Shown: positions 1-8,929, counted from the first letter of the stretch. The stretch is DNA of 51,937 nucleotides from Limnospira platensis (GCF_046480435.1 NZ_PKGC01000017.1), one strand, 5' to 3'. Numbers and translations are program-made. The notes: a model not told the origin generated them from the letters alone.

Positions 1-311
1 CAGAAACTCCCCAAGCGGCCGACCCAGCCGACCCAGAAACTCCCCAAACGGCCGAACCCGCAGCTACCCCCACGGTGGCGACTGACCCTTGGCGTGAAGG
101 CATTAATGCGGCCATGAATGCGGCGACCCTAGGCCAGAGCGCCCAATCTCAAGCTGAATGGAATGCGGTAGCCAGTGAGTGGCAAAAAGCCAGTGAACTC
201 ATGAGCCAGGTTCCACAGGACAGCGAAAACTATCAGGCTGCTCAAGAGAGGGTTAGCCAGTATGCTGAGAATCAGCGGATAGCCGAACAACGTGCAGCAA
301 CTGCGCCCTAG
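1..311 (+). CDS. C-terminal part of an unidentified protein (cut by window edge)
   Basis: The reading frame is open from the first base (first full codon at 3) to TAG at 309-311, so the gene starts left of the window. The visible N-terminal part is a low-complexity linker rich in Pro, Ala, Thr and Glu that repeats the unit ETPQ. After it comes a roughly 65-residue helical module with regularly spaced Trp and Ala (DPWREGINAAMNAA, then WNAVASEWQKA and a closing YAENQRIAEQRA). Modules of this look occur at the end of cyanobacterial hypothetical proteins; I do not know a function. The GTG at 75 is only an internal codon. The stop is 21 bp before the next gene, so co-transcription is likely. Confidence 0.6.
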   Translation, partial: ETPQAADPADPETPQTAEPAATPTVATDPWREGINAAMNAATLGQSAQSQAEWNAVASEWQKASELMSQVPQDSENYQAAQERVSQYAENQRIAEQRAATAP

Positions 312-332
312 GGAAGATAGGAGGGTATACCC

Positions 333-830
333 GTGACTAATAAACAAGCCAGATCACAGAGATATCATCGCAGCGGCCCCAAACCATGGCCGGGCAGTAT
401 CCAACCGACTCATTATACCCTGTTGGGCTTGCATCCCTCGGCATCGTCTATGGAAATTCGGCGGGCTTACCGAGAACTGAGTAAACGCTATCATCCAGAT
501 ACAACAGATTTATCAGAAGATGATGCTAAAGCTAAATTCCAAAAGTTGAATGAAGCATATAGCATTCTGAGTAATCCCGATCGCCGTCAAATGTATGATC
601 AAACCATTAGTACAAACAGGGTGATCACTCCCCCCACGGAGATTAATTATCGGAACCATTCGAGACCCCCAAAATCGAGGCATTCCAGCGCCACAGAAGC
701 GATCGCCGCTGAAAATCGGCCTTTATCCCCCGGAGAACTATTTGCTCTGTTAATGATGGCAGTCAGTTTGATAAGCTGTTTAGGATTAGCAATAGCGATC
801 GCCCTGTTTCGTTCAGATATAACCCTTTAA
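333..830 (+). CDS. J-domain (DnaJ-like) protein with C-terminal membrane segment
   Basis: A 165-residue protein whose J domain spans about residues 26-89. It contains the HPD tripeptide at 54-56, which stimulates the ATPase of DnaK (Hsp70) partners in this family, and the helix IV signature ending NPDRRQMYD. There is no Gly/Phe or zinc-finger region, so it is not a full DnaJ. A hydrophobic stretch at about 136-158 (FALLMMAVSLISCLGLAIA) should anchor it in a membrane and recruit Hsp70 there. The start is GTG at 333, supported by GGAGG 6-10 bases upstream. It lies 21 bp after the preceding gene and 36 bp before the DUF3143 gene, probably one operon. The family call is firm; the client is unknown. 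Confidence 0.88.
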   Translation: MTNKQARSQRYHRSGPKPWPGSIQPTHYTLLGLHPSASSMEIRRAYRELSKRYHPDTTDLSEDDAKAKFQKLNEAYSILSNPDRRQMYDQTISTNRVITPPTEINYRNHSRPPKSRHSSATEAIAAENRPLSPGELFALLMMAVSLISCLGLAIAIALFRSDITL

Positions 831-866
831 GCGAGCCCCTAGAAAAATTTTCAACAGCAATCAATT

Positions 867-1139
867 ATGACCTTACCAAGTCCCAATACCCCCCTATATA
901 ACCATCCCCTACCAGAAATAGAAGACTGGTTACGCTCCCTGGGCGGTGAACAAGACCTCCAGGAACTCCATTGTTGGCAAGTAGAAAAGCCCACCTGGAA
1001 AGCCGACCTATGGTTGGATATTGACCAAATAACAGTACGTTACATTGGCGCAGGTACAGACGGCCAAGATATTCAACGCTCCTTTAAATACTCCCTCAGT
1101 CGTCAAGATATCGAACAAGCGGTTTTTTCCGGTCCCTAA
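867..1139 (+). CDS. DUF3143 family protein
   Basis: A small 90-residue soluble protein that matches my memory of DUF3143, a family restricted to cyanobacteria and plastid-related lineages. The opening PLYNHPLPEIEDWLRSLG and the following HCWQVEKPTWKADLWL are its characteristic features. No catalytic motif is visible and the function is unknown. It follows the J-domain gene by 36 bp and ends 1 bp from the stop codon of the convergent uppS gene. The J-domain/DUF3143 adjacency is, as far as I recall, common in cyanobacteria, which would suggest a chaperone-related role; that is inference. Confidence 0.8.
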   Translation: MTLPSPNTPLYNHPLPEIEDWLRSLGGEQDLQELHCWQVEKPTWKADLWLDIDQITVRYIGAGTDGQDIQRSFKYSLSRQDIEQAVFSGP

Positions 1140-1140
1140 T

Positions 1141-1902
1141 TCAATCACGAGTACCCACCTTACCAAATCGACGCTCTCGCTGCTGATAAGAACACAGGGC
1201 CAGGTGAAACTCATGGCTGTTAAAATCCGGCCAGAGAGTGTCAGTCACATAAATCTCAGCATAGGCAATTTGCCAGAGCAAAAAATTACTAATCCGTAAT
1301 TCCCCACTGGTGCGAATCAATAAATCCGGGTCACAAGTTCCGGCTGTATACAAATACTTTTCAAATAAAGCCCCATCAATGGCTTCCGGTTCGAGAGTAC
1401 CCTGTTTAACCTGATTGGCGATCGCCTGACAAGCCCTAACAATCTCCTCCCGTCCCCCGTAATTAGTAGCCACAGTAAACAAAATCCCCTCATTATTGCG
1501 GGTAGTCTCCATTGACTTCTCAATGCACTCCCTCAGAGAAGCAGGAAGCCGATGCAAATTACCCACAAACCTAATCCTAACCTCCTCCTCCATCATCTCC
1601 TCAAGTTCCCGCATGAGAACCCGCTCAAACAAAGCCATCAAAAAATCTACTTCTTCTAGGGGTCGCCCCCAATTTTCGGTGGAAAACGCATAAACCGTTA
1701 AAGCATTAATTCCCCAATCACGACAGTAACGGAGTAAATTCTTGAGAGCATCAATCCCTCGCCGATGCCCCATAGTGCGTGGTAGTCCCCGACGTTTCGC
1801 CCAGCGACCATTACCATCCATGATCACCGCGACATGGTTTGGGAGGCGATTTCGGTCAAGGTCAGCAGGTAACTCATGTATAACCCTTGGCTTTCGATTC
1901 AT
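1141..1902 (-). CDS. uppS: Isoprenyl transferase (undecaprenyl diphosphate synthase)
   Basis: A cis-prenyltransferase that condenses isopentenyl diphosphate onto farnesyl diphosphate to make the undecaprenyl carrier for peptidoglycan and polysaccharide synthesis. The length of 253 residues is typical. The catalytic Asp is D29 in HVAVIMDGNGRWAKRRG, the helix-3 signature TVYAFSTENW is present, and the C-terminal diphosphate-binding RTSGELRISNFLLWQ is complete. ATG at 1902 has GGGAG upstream and overlaps the cdaA stop as ATGA, so the two genes are translationally coupled. This links lipid-carrier supply with the c-di-AMP synthase gene and with lysA further upstream, all cell-wall related. Confidence 0.96.
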   Translation of the reverse strand: MNRKPRVIHELPADLDRNRLPNHVAVIMDGNGRWAKRRGLPRTMGHRRGIDALKNLLRYCRDWGINALTVYAFSTENWGRPLEEVDFLMALFERVLMRELEEMMEEEVRIRFVGNLHRLPASLRECIEKSMETTRNNEGILFTVATNYGGREEIVRACQAIANQVKQGTLEPEAIDGALFEKYLYTAGTCDPDLLIRTSGELRISNFLLWQIAYAEIYVTDTLWPDFNSHEFHLALCSYQQRERRFGKVGTRD

Positions 1903-2816
1903 TTTTTCTCCCGAGAAGCTGACGAACGAAAACGGAACACCTTGGAAATGAACGACAACCTCTTTAATCCTATCCGCCGTTTAAGGGTATCTATGGAAAT
2001 AGGAGGCTTAGTTTTATCATCCCCCGCTAGAAAAGACCGAGCTTCTAATAACTCCTTGAGTTTACTACTGGTTAGGGGTCGGTTCAGTACACCCTTATCA
2101 GCCAGAGAAATTGACCCAGTTTCCTCGGAAACCACAATACATACACACTTAGCAACCCTTTCTGTAATGCCCATAGCTGCTCGATGGCGGGTTCCCAACT
2201 GTCGCGAGGCTATCCGTTCAGACAGGGGCAAAATCACCCCTGCAGCAGCCACCCTAGAGGCTCTAATCAGCACCGCACCATCATGGAGTAGAGTTTTAGG
2301 CTGAAAAATCGTCTGTAGCAGTTCCCTGGAAACTTCCGCATTTAAACGCACACCCGGAACGGAAAAATCACGCTCATCAATGGGACTGCCTATTTCAATT
2401 ATAATCAAAGCCCCAGTACGGTTTTGAGAAAGTTCTTTGACCGCCTCGACAATTTGATCAATGACTCCATCGGATTCAGGGATACCTTTTCGGCTGGCAG
2501 CAAACAGTTGCAGCACCTCCCCTCGCCCTAATTTTTCCAGAAATTGTCTAAACTCTGACTGCAAAATTACAGCCATAGCCACTGCGGAACCAGTTACCAA
2601 ACTATTTAGGGCAATATAAAGCAGTCTCAGATTAGCCCAATTACTGATGGCCGTTGCCAACATTAACACAATGAAACCTCGAACCATCCACAAGGTTCGA
2701 CGCTCTCCAATAATCACAAGGACGATATAGGCGACGGCAAAAACCAGTCCAATATCGATGCTGTTAACCAACCAGGACTCAAGCCAGGCAGGGTCTTGAC
2801 TTTGACCCGAACTCAT
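1899..2816 (-). CDS. cdaA: Diadenylate cyclase CdaA (c-di-AMP synthase)
   Basis: Membrane-bound DisA_N-type diadenylate cyclase that makes cyclic di-AMP from two ATP. The N-terminal third has three hydrophobic segments; the catalytic domain follows with the DGA motif (HDGAVLI, residues 179-181) and the RHR motif (GTRHRAA, residues 210-212), both needed for ATP binding and catalysis. I start at ATG 2816 (MSSGQSQ); a TTG at 2864 would add 16 residues but is a poor start. The product is about 305 residues. It sits downstream of lysA by about 166 bp and overlaps uppS by 4 bp. In cyanobacteria c-di-AMP is linked to osmotic/potassium homeostasis and night metabolism. Confidence 0.95.
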   Translation of the reverse strand: MSSGQSQDPAWLESWLVNSIDIGLVFAVAYIVLVIIGERRTLWMVRGFIVLMLATAISNWANLRLLYIALNSLVTGSAVAMAVILQSEFRQFLEKLGRGEVLQLFAASRKGIPESDGVIDQIVEAVKELSQNRTGALIIIEIGSPIDERDFSVPGVRLNAEVSRELLQTIFQPKTLLHDGAVLIRASRVAAAGVILPLSERIASRQLGTRHRAAMGITERVAKCVCIVVSEETGSISLADKGVLNRPLTSSKLKELLEARSFLAGDDKTKPPISIDTLKRRIGLKRLSFISKVFRFRSSASREKK

Positions 2817-2982
2817 TGAACGCGATATGAGGTTAAAACTATTGACATCTTCCCGAACTCCCAACTTATCGATAATGAATTAATTATCTATATTGCTGGG
2901 GACTCGATTCCTCATCCTCAAATGGGGACAGGCATGATGCGGGGCGATGTCTAACCCCGCGTTAGTTACTTAAATTAAGGCA

Positions 2983-4374
2983 TCAAGGGCGATCGCCAAG
3001 CCTTTCGGGTAAACGATCCTGACGAATCAGATCTGAATAGGTCTCCCGTTGAATAATGATCGTACTTATTCCCTCATTCACCAGAACCGCTGCCGGACGA
3101 GGCAGACGATTATAGTTAGAAGCCATACTATAATTGTAGGCTCCCGTTGCCATTACCACCAAGATATCACCAGTTTGACAATCTCCGGGGAGATGGGCTT
3201 GTTGGATTAAGATGTCCCCAGATTCGCAATGTTTGCCAGCTACTGTTATGGTTTCGGTTAATGGTGCGGACATCCGATTAGCAATTACCACTCTGTAGAC
3301 AGATTGATAAGTAATCGGACGGGGATTATCTGACATTCCCCCATCCACTGCTATATAAGTTCGCATATCTGGAATCTCTTTGCGCGAACCAATCGTGTAA
3401 GCAGTGATCGCCGCCGGACCAATAATCGATCGCCCTGGCTCACACAACAGCTTAGGTAAAGGGATCTGGCGTTGTTCACAGGCGGCGACGACCGATGAGG
3501 CGATCGCACTCACCCAACTTTCAATACTGGGGGGGTCATCATCTTCTGTATACCGAATCCCTAAACCTCCCCCCACATTAACTTCCGTAATATTTAAACC
3601 ATACTGACTGCCTTTAGTGACCGCATCCATTAGCACCCCAGCCAAGTCTTGATGGGGTTGCAGTTCAAAAATCTGAGAGCCAATATGAGCGTGAATTCCC
3701 TCGCAGCATAGGGATGGATTGCTACTGACAAATTTAAACACCTCATCGAGTTGATTAGGATCAAACCCGAATTTACTATCAAGATGTCCCGTCCGAATAT
3801 ACTCATGGGTGTGGCACTCAATACCCGGCGTAAATCTGATCATCACCCGCACGGGAGATGTTACCGACATTTGATCTGCCAACTCCACCAGGTTGGTCAG
3901 GTCTAGCCAGTTGTCAGCCACCACAGTACAGCCAGTGCTAATGGCTAACTCCAGTTCTGATCGCGATTTGTTGTTACCATGTAGGTAAATCTTATCGGGA
4001 CTCACCCCCGCCATGTTTGCCGTGTATAGTTCCCCACCGGAAACCACATCAGTCCCCAAACCTTCCGAGGCAACTATTGCACAAACCGCTAAACAATTCC
4101 ATGCCTTAGAAGCATAAAGAATCAGCGATTCTCCCGGGTAGTATTTTTCCCAAGCCTCCCGATATTGACGGCAAGCAGTACGGACCGTCACTTCGTCTAA
4201 TATATACAGAGGGGAACCAAACTGACTGACCATTTCCGCCACATCACAACCGCCAATTTCTAGGTGATCTTGGTGGTTGACCGTAGCCGTGAGGGGTAAC
4301 AGTTGTTGGTTAGGCGATATCGAGGTTGTGCCTTTTTCCGAGTTGAGTAGGTACTGAAGTCCAGAATTTTCCAC
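2983..4374 (-). CDS. lysA: Diaminopimelate decarboxylase
   Basis: PLP enzyme of fold type III that decarboxylates meso-diaminopimelate to L-lysine, the last step of lysine synthesis. The Schiff-base lysine is in LILYASKAWN; the substrate/PLP regions HAHIGSQI, GGGLGIRY, CEPGRSI and the C-terminal GAYNYSMASNYN are present. The frame is open from TTG at 4431; I prefer GTG at 4374, giving about 463 residues beginning VENSGLQYLL, because cyanobacterial LysA starts close to this conserved stretch. No clear ribosome site supports either start. The gene heads the lysA-cdaA-uppS cluster and is divergent from rimI. Function is secure, start is not. Confidence 0.95.
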   Translation of the reverse strand: MENSGLQYLLNSEKGTTSISPNQQLLPLTATVNHQDHLEIGGCDVAEMVSQFGSPLYILDEVTVRTACRQYREAWEKYYPGESLILYASKAWNCLAVCAIVASEGLGTDVVSGGELYTANMAGVSPDKIYLHGNNKSRSELELAISTGCTVVADNWLDLTNLVELADQMSVTSPVRVMIRFTPGIECHTHEYIRTGHLDSKFGFDPNQLDEVFKFVSSNPSLCCEGIHAHIGSQIFELQPHQDLAGVLMDAVTKGSQYGLNITEVNVGGGLGIRYTEDDDPPSIESWVSAIASSVVAACEQRQIPLPKLLCEPGRSIIGPAAITAYTIGSRKEIPDMRTYIAVDGGMSDNPRPITYQSVYRVVIANRMSAPLTETITVAGKHCESGDILIQQAHLPGDCQTGDILVVMATGAYNYSMASNYNRLPRPAAVLVNEGISTIIIQRETYSDLIRQDRLPERLGDRP

Positions 4375-4486
4375 AGTTTTAGTATCAATAGTTAGTTTAT
4401 TTATCGGCGCGTGTATCTGCGATCGTACCAAATTTCTGTCACCATTGTTAATCTTAATCTATCTATTAGCTTTCACCCCAGCCTCT

Positions 4487-5008
4487 GTGACCATCCTACA
4501 ACTCAAACTTCTCACCCCCGACTTATTACCCGCAGTAGTAGAACTCGATCGCCTCTGCTTAGGTGGATTATGGAATCAATCTGGATATCAAAGGGAATTA
4601 AATAGCGCCAATAGCGATCTGGTCATCTGGACACATCCAACCTACGGACAACCCTTGTCCGGTTTACAGACAATTTCCGTAGAAGTCCCCCAAACGCCAC
4701 CCCCACCCGTCATAGGCATCGGTTGTCTCTGGGCTATTGTAGACGAAGCCCATATCACTTTACTAGCCATTCATCCCGATTATCGGCGCTTAGGTCTAGG
4801 GTCAAATTTACTGCGGGCTTTACTGCAACTCGCCCAACAGCGAGGATTATCCCATGCGACCTTAGAAGTTAAGGCTTCCAATGATATCGCCCTATCTCTA
4901 TATCAAAAATTCGGCTTCCAAATCGCGGGAAGGCGCAACAAATACTATGCCGACACCGGAGAAGATGCCCTAATACTTTGGCTTTCTGGTCTCCCAAGTC
5001 TTATTTGA
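4487..5008 (+). CDS. rimI: Ribosomal-protein-alanine N-acetyltransferase (RimI-like GNAT)
   Basis: GNAT-fold acetyltransferase; the RimI group acetylates the N-terminal alanine of ribosomal protein S18. The acetyl-CoA loop is LLAIHPDYRRLGLGSNLL, with the R-R-x-G-x-G/S pattern, followed by the C-terminal RimI-typical ALSLYQKFGFQIAGRRNKYY. I start at GTG 4487 (VTILQLKLLTP) because the alignment-like hydrophobic beginning of cyanobacterial RimI fits there; a TTG at 4445 would add 14 residues. About 173 residues. The gene is divergent from lysA, so a shared promoter region must lie in 4375-4486. RimI versus another peptide N-acetyltransferase cannot be settled from sequence alone. Confidence 0.85.
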   Translation: MTILQLKLLTPDLLPAVVELDRLCLGGLWNQSGYQRELNSANSDLVIWTHPTYGQPLSGLQTISVEVPQTPPPPVIGIGCLWAIVDEAHITLLAIHPDYRRLGLGSNLLRALLQLAQQRGLSHATLEVKASNDIALSLYQKFGFQIAGRRNKYYADTGEDALILWLSGLPSLI

Positions 5009-5298
5009 GATTGTGCTAGAATCCGGGATCAGAGACAGACAACCACGATACAGAATCACTGATTCGATTTCGGGTACCTTGTCCCTATTCGGCAGATTCT
5101 GTAGCCATTGGGGACTACTCAATAGCCAAAGATGAGCCGATCGCCAACCCAAATACCTGATCCCCTAGATACAATTAAAAATGAGTCAATCCCATAAGTG
5201 AAACTTGTTGAGCAACTTTCAGCATAGTTTTACCCGATCATTGAAAATATCACGCTAAAATTAGCATACGAGCCAGCAGCAGGTGATAAAAACTAGCC

Positions 5299-7770
5299 AT
5301 GTTTGAACGCTTCACAGAAAAAGCCATTAAGGTGATCATGTTAGCCCAGGAGGAAGCACGCCGCCTGGGACATAACTTCGTAGGAACAGAACAGATCCTC
5401 CTGGGTCTGATTGGCGAAGGGACTGGCGTAGCAGCCAAAGTCCTGAAATCGATGGGGGTCAACCTCAAAGATGCTCGGATCGAGGTCGAAAAAATCATCG
5501 GCCGCGGCTCCGGGTTTGTCGCCGTTGAAATTCCTTTCACTCCGCGCGCCAAAAGGGTTTTAGAACTCTCCTTAGAAGAGGCTCGTCAACTCGGACATAA
5601 TTATATCGGGACAGAACATTTGCTTCTGGGTCTGATCCGAGAAGGAGAAGGAGTAGCCGCTCGTGTCCTGGAAAATTTGGGGGTTGACCTGTCGAAGGTT
5701 CGCACCCAGGTAATTCGGATGTTGGGTGAAACCGCCGAAGTCGCCGCCGGGGGCAGTAGTGGTCGCACTAAGACCCCAACCCTCGATGAGTTTGGCTCGA
5801 ATTTGACCCAAATGGCCTCCGAGGGCAAACTTGACCCGGTAGTGGGACGACAAAAGGAAATTGAGCGGGTGATCCAAATTTTGGGTCGTCGTACTAAAAA
5901 TAATCCGGTGCTAATTGGAGAACCCGGTGTCGGTAAAACCGCGATCGCCGAAGGTCTCGCCCAGCGCATTGCTCAAAATGACATTCCCGATATCCTGGAA
6001 GATAAACGAGTTGTTACCCTCGATATCGGCCTCTTGGTGGCTGGTACTAAGTATCGGGGTGAGTTTGAGGAACGACTCAAAAAGATTATGGATGAAATCC
6101 GCTCTTGCGGTAATGTCATCCTGGTAATTGATGAGGTTCACACCCTCATTGGTGCAGGTGCTGCGGAAGGGGCTATCGATGCAGCTAATATCCTCAAGCC
6201 AGCTTTGGCGCGGGGTGAGTTGCAGTGTATCGGTGCTACTACCCTCGATGAGTACCGCAAGCATATTGAACGGGATGCCGCCCTGGAACGTCGGTTCCAA
6301 CCAGTGATGGTGGGTGAGCCTTCGGTACCCGAAACCATTGAGATTCTCTATGGACTGCGGGAACGCTATGAGCAGCACCACAAGCTGAAAATCATTGATG
6401 AAGCTATCGAAGCGGCAGCGAAATTGTCCGATCGCTATATTAGCGATCGCTATCTCCCCGATAAGGCGATCGATTTGATTGATGAAGCCGGATCGCGGGT
6501 GCGCCTGATTAACTCCCAGCTTCCCCCAGCCGCCAAGGAACTCGACAAGGAATTGCGACAAGTCCTCAAAGAGAAAGATGACGCGGTGCGCTCCCAGGAC
6601 TTTGACCGAGCCGGAGAATTGCGCGATCGCGAAATGGAAATTAAGTCCCAAATTCGGGCGATCGCTCAAAACAAAAAATCCGAAACTCGCACCGACGAGG
6701 ACGATTCCCCCATGGTAACAGAAGAGGATATCGCCCAAATCGTCGCCAGTTGGACCGGGATTCCCGTTAACAAACTCACCGAGTCCGAGTCCGAGAAACT
6801 CCTGCACATGGAAGACACCCTCCACCAGCGTCTTATTGGTCAGGAAGAGGCTGTCAAAGCCGTTTCTCGCGCTATCCGTCGCGCCCGTGTCGGACTCAAG
6901 AACCCCAACCGACCCATCGCTAGTTTCATCTTCTCTGGACCAACAGGGGTAGGTAAAACCGAGTTGACTAAATCCCTCGCCGCCTACTTCTTCGGCTCAG
7001 AAGAAGCCATGATCCGCCTGGATATGTCGGAATTTATGGAGCGGCACACCGTTTCTAAACTCATCGGTTCCCCTCCCGGCTATGTGGGTTACAACGAAGG
7101 TGGACAACTCACCGAAGCGGTGCGCCGTCGTCCTTATACCGTGGTGCTGTTCGACGAAATCGAAAAAGCTCACCCCGATGTCTTCAATATGTTATTGCAG
7201 ATTTTGGAAGATGGGCGCTTGACCGATGCTAAAGGTCGCACCGTGGACTTTAAAAACACCCTGATCATCATGACGAGCAACATTGGATCTAAGGTGATCG
7301 AAAAAGGTGGCGGCGGTCTTGGGTTCGAGTTTGAAGAAAATCAAGCTGATGCTCAATATAACCGCATTCGCAACCTGGTTAATGAAGAACTCAAGCAATA
7401 CTTCCGTCCGGAGTTCCTCAACCGTCTGGATGAGATTATCGTCTTCCGTCAACTCAATAAAGATGAGGTCAAGGAAATCGCGGTAATTATGCTTAACGAG
7501 GTGTTCGGTCGCCTGACGGAAAAAGGCATTCGCCTGGAAATTACCGATCGCTTTAAAGAAAGACTGGTAGAAGAAGGTTATAACCCCAGCTACGGTGCGC
7601 GTCCCCTGCGTCGCGCCATTATGCGTTTGCTGGAAGATAGCCTCGCTGAGGAAATCCTCTCTGGTCGCGTCAAAGAAGGCGATACGGCGATCGTTGATGT
7701 CAATGAAGACGGTCAAGTTCAAGTCTTACAAGGCGAGAAACGGGAACTGCTTCCCCAAGCCGCTGACTAA
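5299..7770 (+). CDS. clpC: ATP-dependent Clp protease ATP-binding subunit ClpC
   Basis: HSP100/AAA+ unfoldase that feeds substrates to the ClpP/ClpR protease; in cyanobacteria it is the essential housekeeping Clp chaperone. The 823 residues carry two N-terminal Clp repeats (about 1-145), AAA-1 with Walker A GEPGVGKT at 207-214 and Walker B VILVIDEVHT, a UVR-type middle segment (DFDRAGELRDREMEIKSQ) that separates ClpC from ClpA, and AAA-2 with GPTGVGKT at 547-554. LGFEF after the second AAA core resembles the ClpP-binding loop region. ATG 5299 is supported by homologous MFERFTEKAI. A 290-bp leader (5009-5298) precedes it without a recognisable element. The adaptor clpS is also in this window at 29026. 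Confidence 0.98.
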   Translation: MFERFTEKAIKVIMLAQEEARRLGHNFVGTEQILLGLIGEGTGVAAKVLKSMGVNLKDARIEVEKIIGRGSGFVAVEIPFTPRAKRVLELSLEEARQLGHNYIGTEHLLLGLIREGEGVAARVLENLGVDLSKVRTQVIRMLGETAEVAAGGSSGRTKTPTLDEFGSNLTQMASEGKLDPVVGRQKEIERVIQILGRRTKNNPVLIGEPGVGKTAIAEGLAQRIAQNDIPDILEDKRVVTLDIGLLVAGTKYRGEFEERLKKIMDEIRSCGNVILVIDEVHTLIGAGAAEGAIDAANILKPALARGELQCIGATTLDEYRKHIERDAALERRFQPVMVGEPSVPETIEILYGLRERYEQHHKLKIIDEAIEAAAKLSDRYISDRYLPDKAIDLIDEAGSRVRLINSQLPPAAKELDKELRQVLKEKDDAVRSQDFDRAGELRDREMEIKSQIRAIAQNKKSETRTDEDDSPMVTEEDIAQIVASWTGIPVNKLTESESEKLLHMEDTLHQRLIGQEEAVKAVSRAIRRARVGLKNPNRPIASFIFSGPTGVGKTELTKSLAAYFFGSEEAMIRLDMSEFMERHTVSKLIGSPPGYVGYNEGGQLTEAVRRRPYTVVLFDEIEKAHPDVFNMLLQILEDGRLTDAKGRTVDFKNTLIIMTSNIGSKVIEKGGGGLGFEFEENQADAQYNRIRNLVNEELKQYFRPEFLNRLDEIIVFRQLNKDEVKEIAVIMLNEVFGRLTEKGIRLEITDRFKERLVEEGYNPSYGARPLRRAIMRLLEDSLAEEILSGRVKEGDTAIVDVNEDGQVQVLQGEKRELLPQAAD

Positions 7771-7819
7771 TTGCTAGGCGTAGGTTTTTAAGCCTATTGT
7801 TATTGCATCGATAATATAT

Positions 7820-7856
7820 GTAGGGATAATTGGTGAATTGTCCCTACTTTTTTTTT
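7820..7856 (+). terminator. Rho-independent terminator after clpC
   Basis: GTAGGGATAATT and AATTGTCCCTAC form a 12-bp stem with one G-U pair around a 4-base loop, directly followed by nine T residues. It lies 50 bp after the clpC stop and 32 bp before the next gene. Confidence 0.85.
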
Positions 7857-7887
7857 AGAATGATGTAGTAGCGTTTTCACAAAAATC

Positions 7888-8181
7888 ATGAATAATAAAA
7901 ACTCAGGGCGGTTGGTTTGGAACCACTCTACCCACCTTCAGGGCTTGATCCCTGTTTTAGATAGATTAACCAAGTATCAGGGAATCCATACGATTACCCC
8001 AGGAGTAATCACTAGGGCTAAGGCTCATTGTCCGCACATGAAGTTAAGAGTATCTGTTCCTATTCGTGGCGGCTTTAAGGTGTTGGCTAGGGCGGGAAAA
8101 ACCGTTCAGGAAGTCTTTTTTGTGACTAGCCTCTCCCAAAGCGAATTAGAAGGGGCGATCGCTAATGCTTTAAGAAAATGA
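7888..8181 (+). CDS. DUF2103 family protein
   Basis: A 97-residue protein beginning with GRLVWNHSTHLQGLIPVL, which I recognise as the DUF2103 signature, sometimes described as a predicted metal-binding family shared by cyanobacteria and archaea. Possible metal ligands are the conserved His residues in WNHSTH and the Cys-Pro-His of AHCPHMKLR. The C-terminal half resembles a small nucleic-acid-binding beta-rich domain (LRVSVPIRGGFKVLARAGKTVQEVF), but that is an impression. The gene is isolated between the clpC terminator and the tnpB remnant. Function unknown. Confidence 0.7.
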   Translation: MNNKNSGRLVWNHSTHLQGLIPVLDRLTKYQGIHTITPGVITRAKAHCPHMKLRVSVPIRGGFKVLARAGKTVQEVFFVTSLSQSELEGAIANALRK

Positions 8182-8205
8182 GTTAATATCCTAAATTTTT
8201 ATCAA

Positions 8206-8929
8206 AAATCATGGGTCTAAAACCCCGCCCTTCTAGGGCGGCTTTCACTTAGCCAAGCATTTTGTGCTATCGTAAACACCATAACAGTCTGTTCGAGCCA
8301 TGCTTGTTCTCGAGTTCAAAGTTAAAGGGAAGTCCCACCAATACGCAGCGATTGACGAAGCGATCCGAACCGCACAATTCGTTCGTAACAAAGCACTACG
8401 CTATTGGATGGACAACCGAGGTGTTAACAAATACGACCTTAACAAATACTGTCGAGTCCTCGCTCGAGAGTATGACTGGGCTCGAGAACTCAACAGCACG
8501 GCTCGTCAAGCTTCGATGGTGGCCTACGAAGATTTGAGGATTAAGAATATTGTGAGAAACCACTGTCTTGCCAAGTCCATTCACGATGCTCTTTGGTATC
8601 AGTTCAGGAAATGGTTGGAGTATTTTGGGGTAAAATTTGGCAAGATTACCGTAGCGGTAAACCCTGCTTATACCTCTCAAAAATGCTCGAGCTGCGGCAC
8701 GGTTGTCAAGAAAAGTCTCTCGACTCGAACCCATGTTTGTCAGTGTGGGTGTGAGTTAGACCGAGACTATAACGCAGCCATCAACATTCTGAAGGCTGCC
8801 TTAAGTACCGTAGGGCATACGGAAACTTAACGCTTCTGGAGATTTGACCGCTACTTTGGTTGGTGCAAACCTGTGCAAGTCGAGTCGTTGAAGGAAGAAT
8901 CCCCACGCCTTTAGGCTGGGGAGTGTCAA
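8206..8929 (+). mobile_element. Decayed IS200/IS605-family element (tnpB only, internally deleted)
   Basis: The left end carries a hairpin CCGCCCT-tct-AGGGCGG at 8225-8241. The right end carries CCCCACGCCT/AGGCTGGGG at 8901-8920, a bulged stem of the kind bound by the Y1 transposase, ending in TCAA at 8926-8929. A second TCAA at 8202-8205 lies just outside the left hairpin, as expected for an element inserted 3-prime of a TCAA target. No tnpA is present. Exact ends are inferred from these motifs. Confidence 0.75.
8300..8891 (+). pseudogene. tnpB: tnpB remnant (RNA-guided nuclease of IS605 family), internal deletion and frameshift
   Basis: The open frame 8300-8830 encodes 176 residues, whereas intact TnpB has about 400. 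Residues 1-72 are the normal TnpB N-terminus (LEFKVKGKSHQYAAIDEAI ... LNSTARQAS). They then join directly to the C-terminal part starting VAYEDLRIKNIVRNH. This keeps the second RuvC acidic region, the zinc finger (CSSCG ... CQCGC) and the third RuvC motif LDRDYNAAINIL, but loses the first RuvC Asp, so nuclease activity is not expected. The last residues of normal TnpB (NASGDLTATLVGANLCKSSR) occur in another frame at 8829-8891, showing a second lesion near 8828. TnpB nucleases are guided by an RNA from the right end of the element; that region is intact here. Confidence 0.85.

Noticed and set aside
4970..5152. 60-residue minus-strand frame between rimI and clpC
   Set aside because: Overlaps the rimI 3-prime end and has no coding features.
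5911..6825. 304-residue open frame antisense to clpC
   Set aside because: It lies wholly inside the strongly conserved clpC gene and its translation has no domain character; it is a by-product of clpC codon use.
8300..8830. Intact small transposase
   Set aside because: The 176-residue frame lacks the first RuvC Asp and the middle of TnpB, and its normal C-terminus lies in another frame, so it is a remnant.
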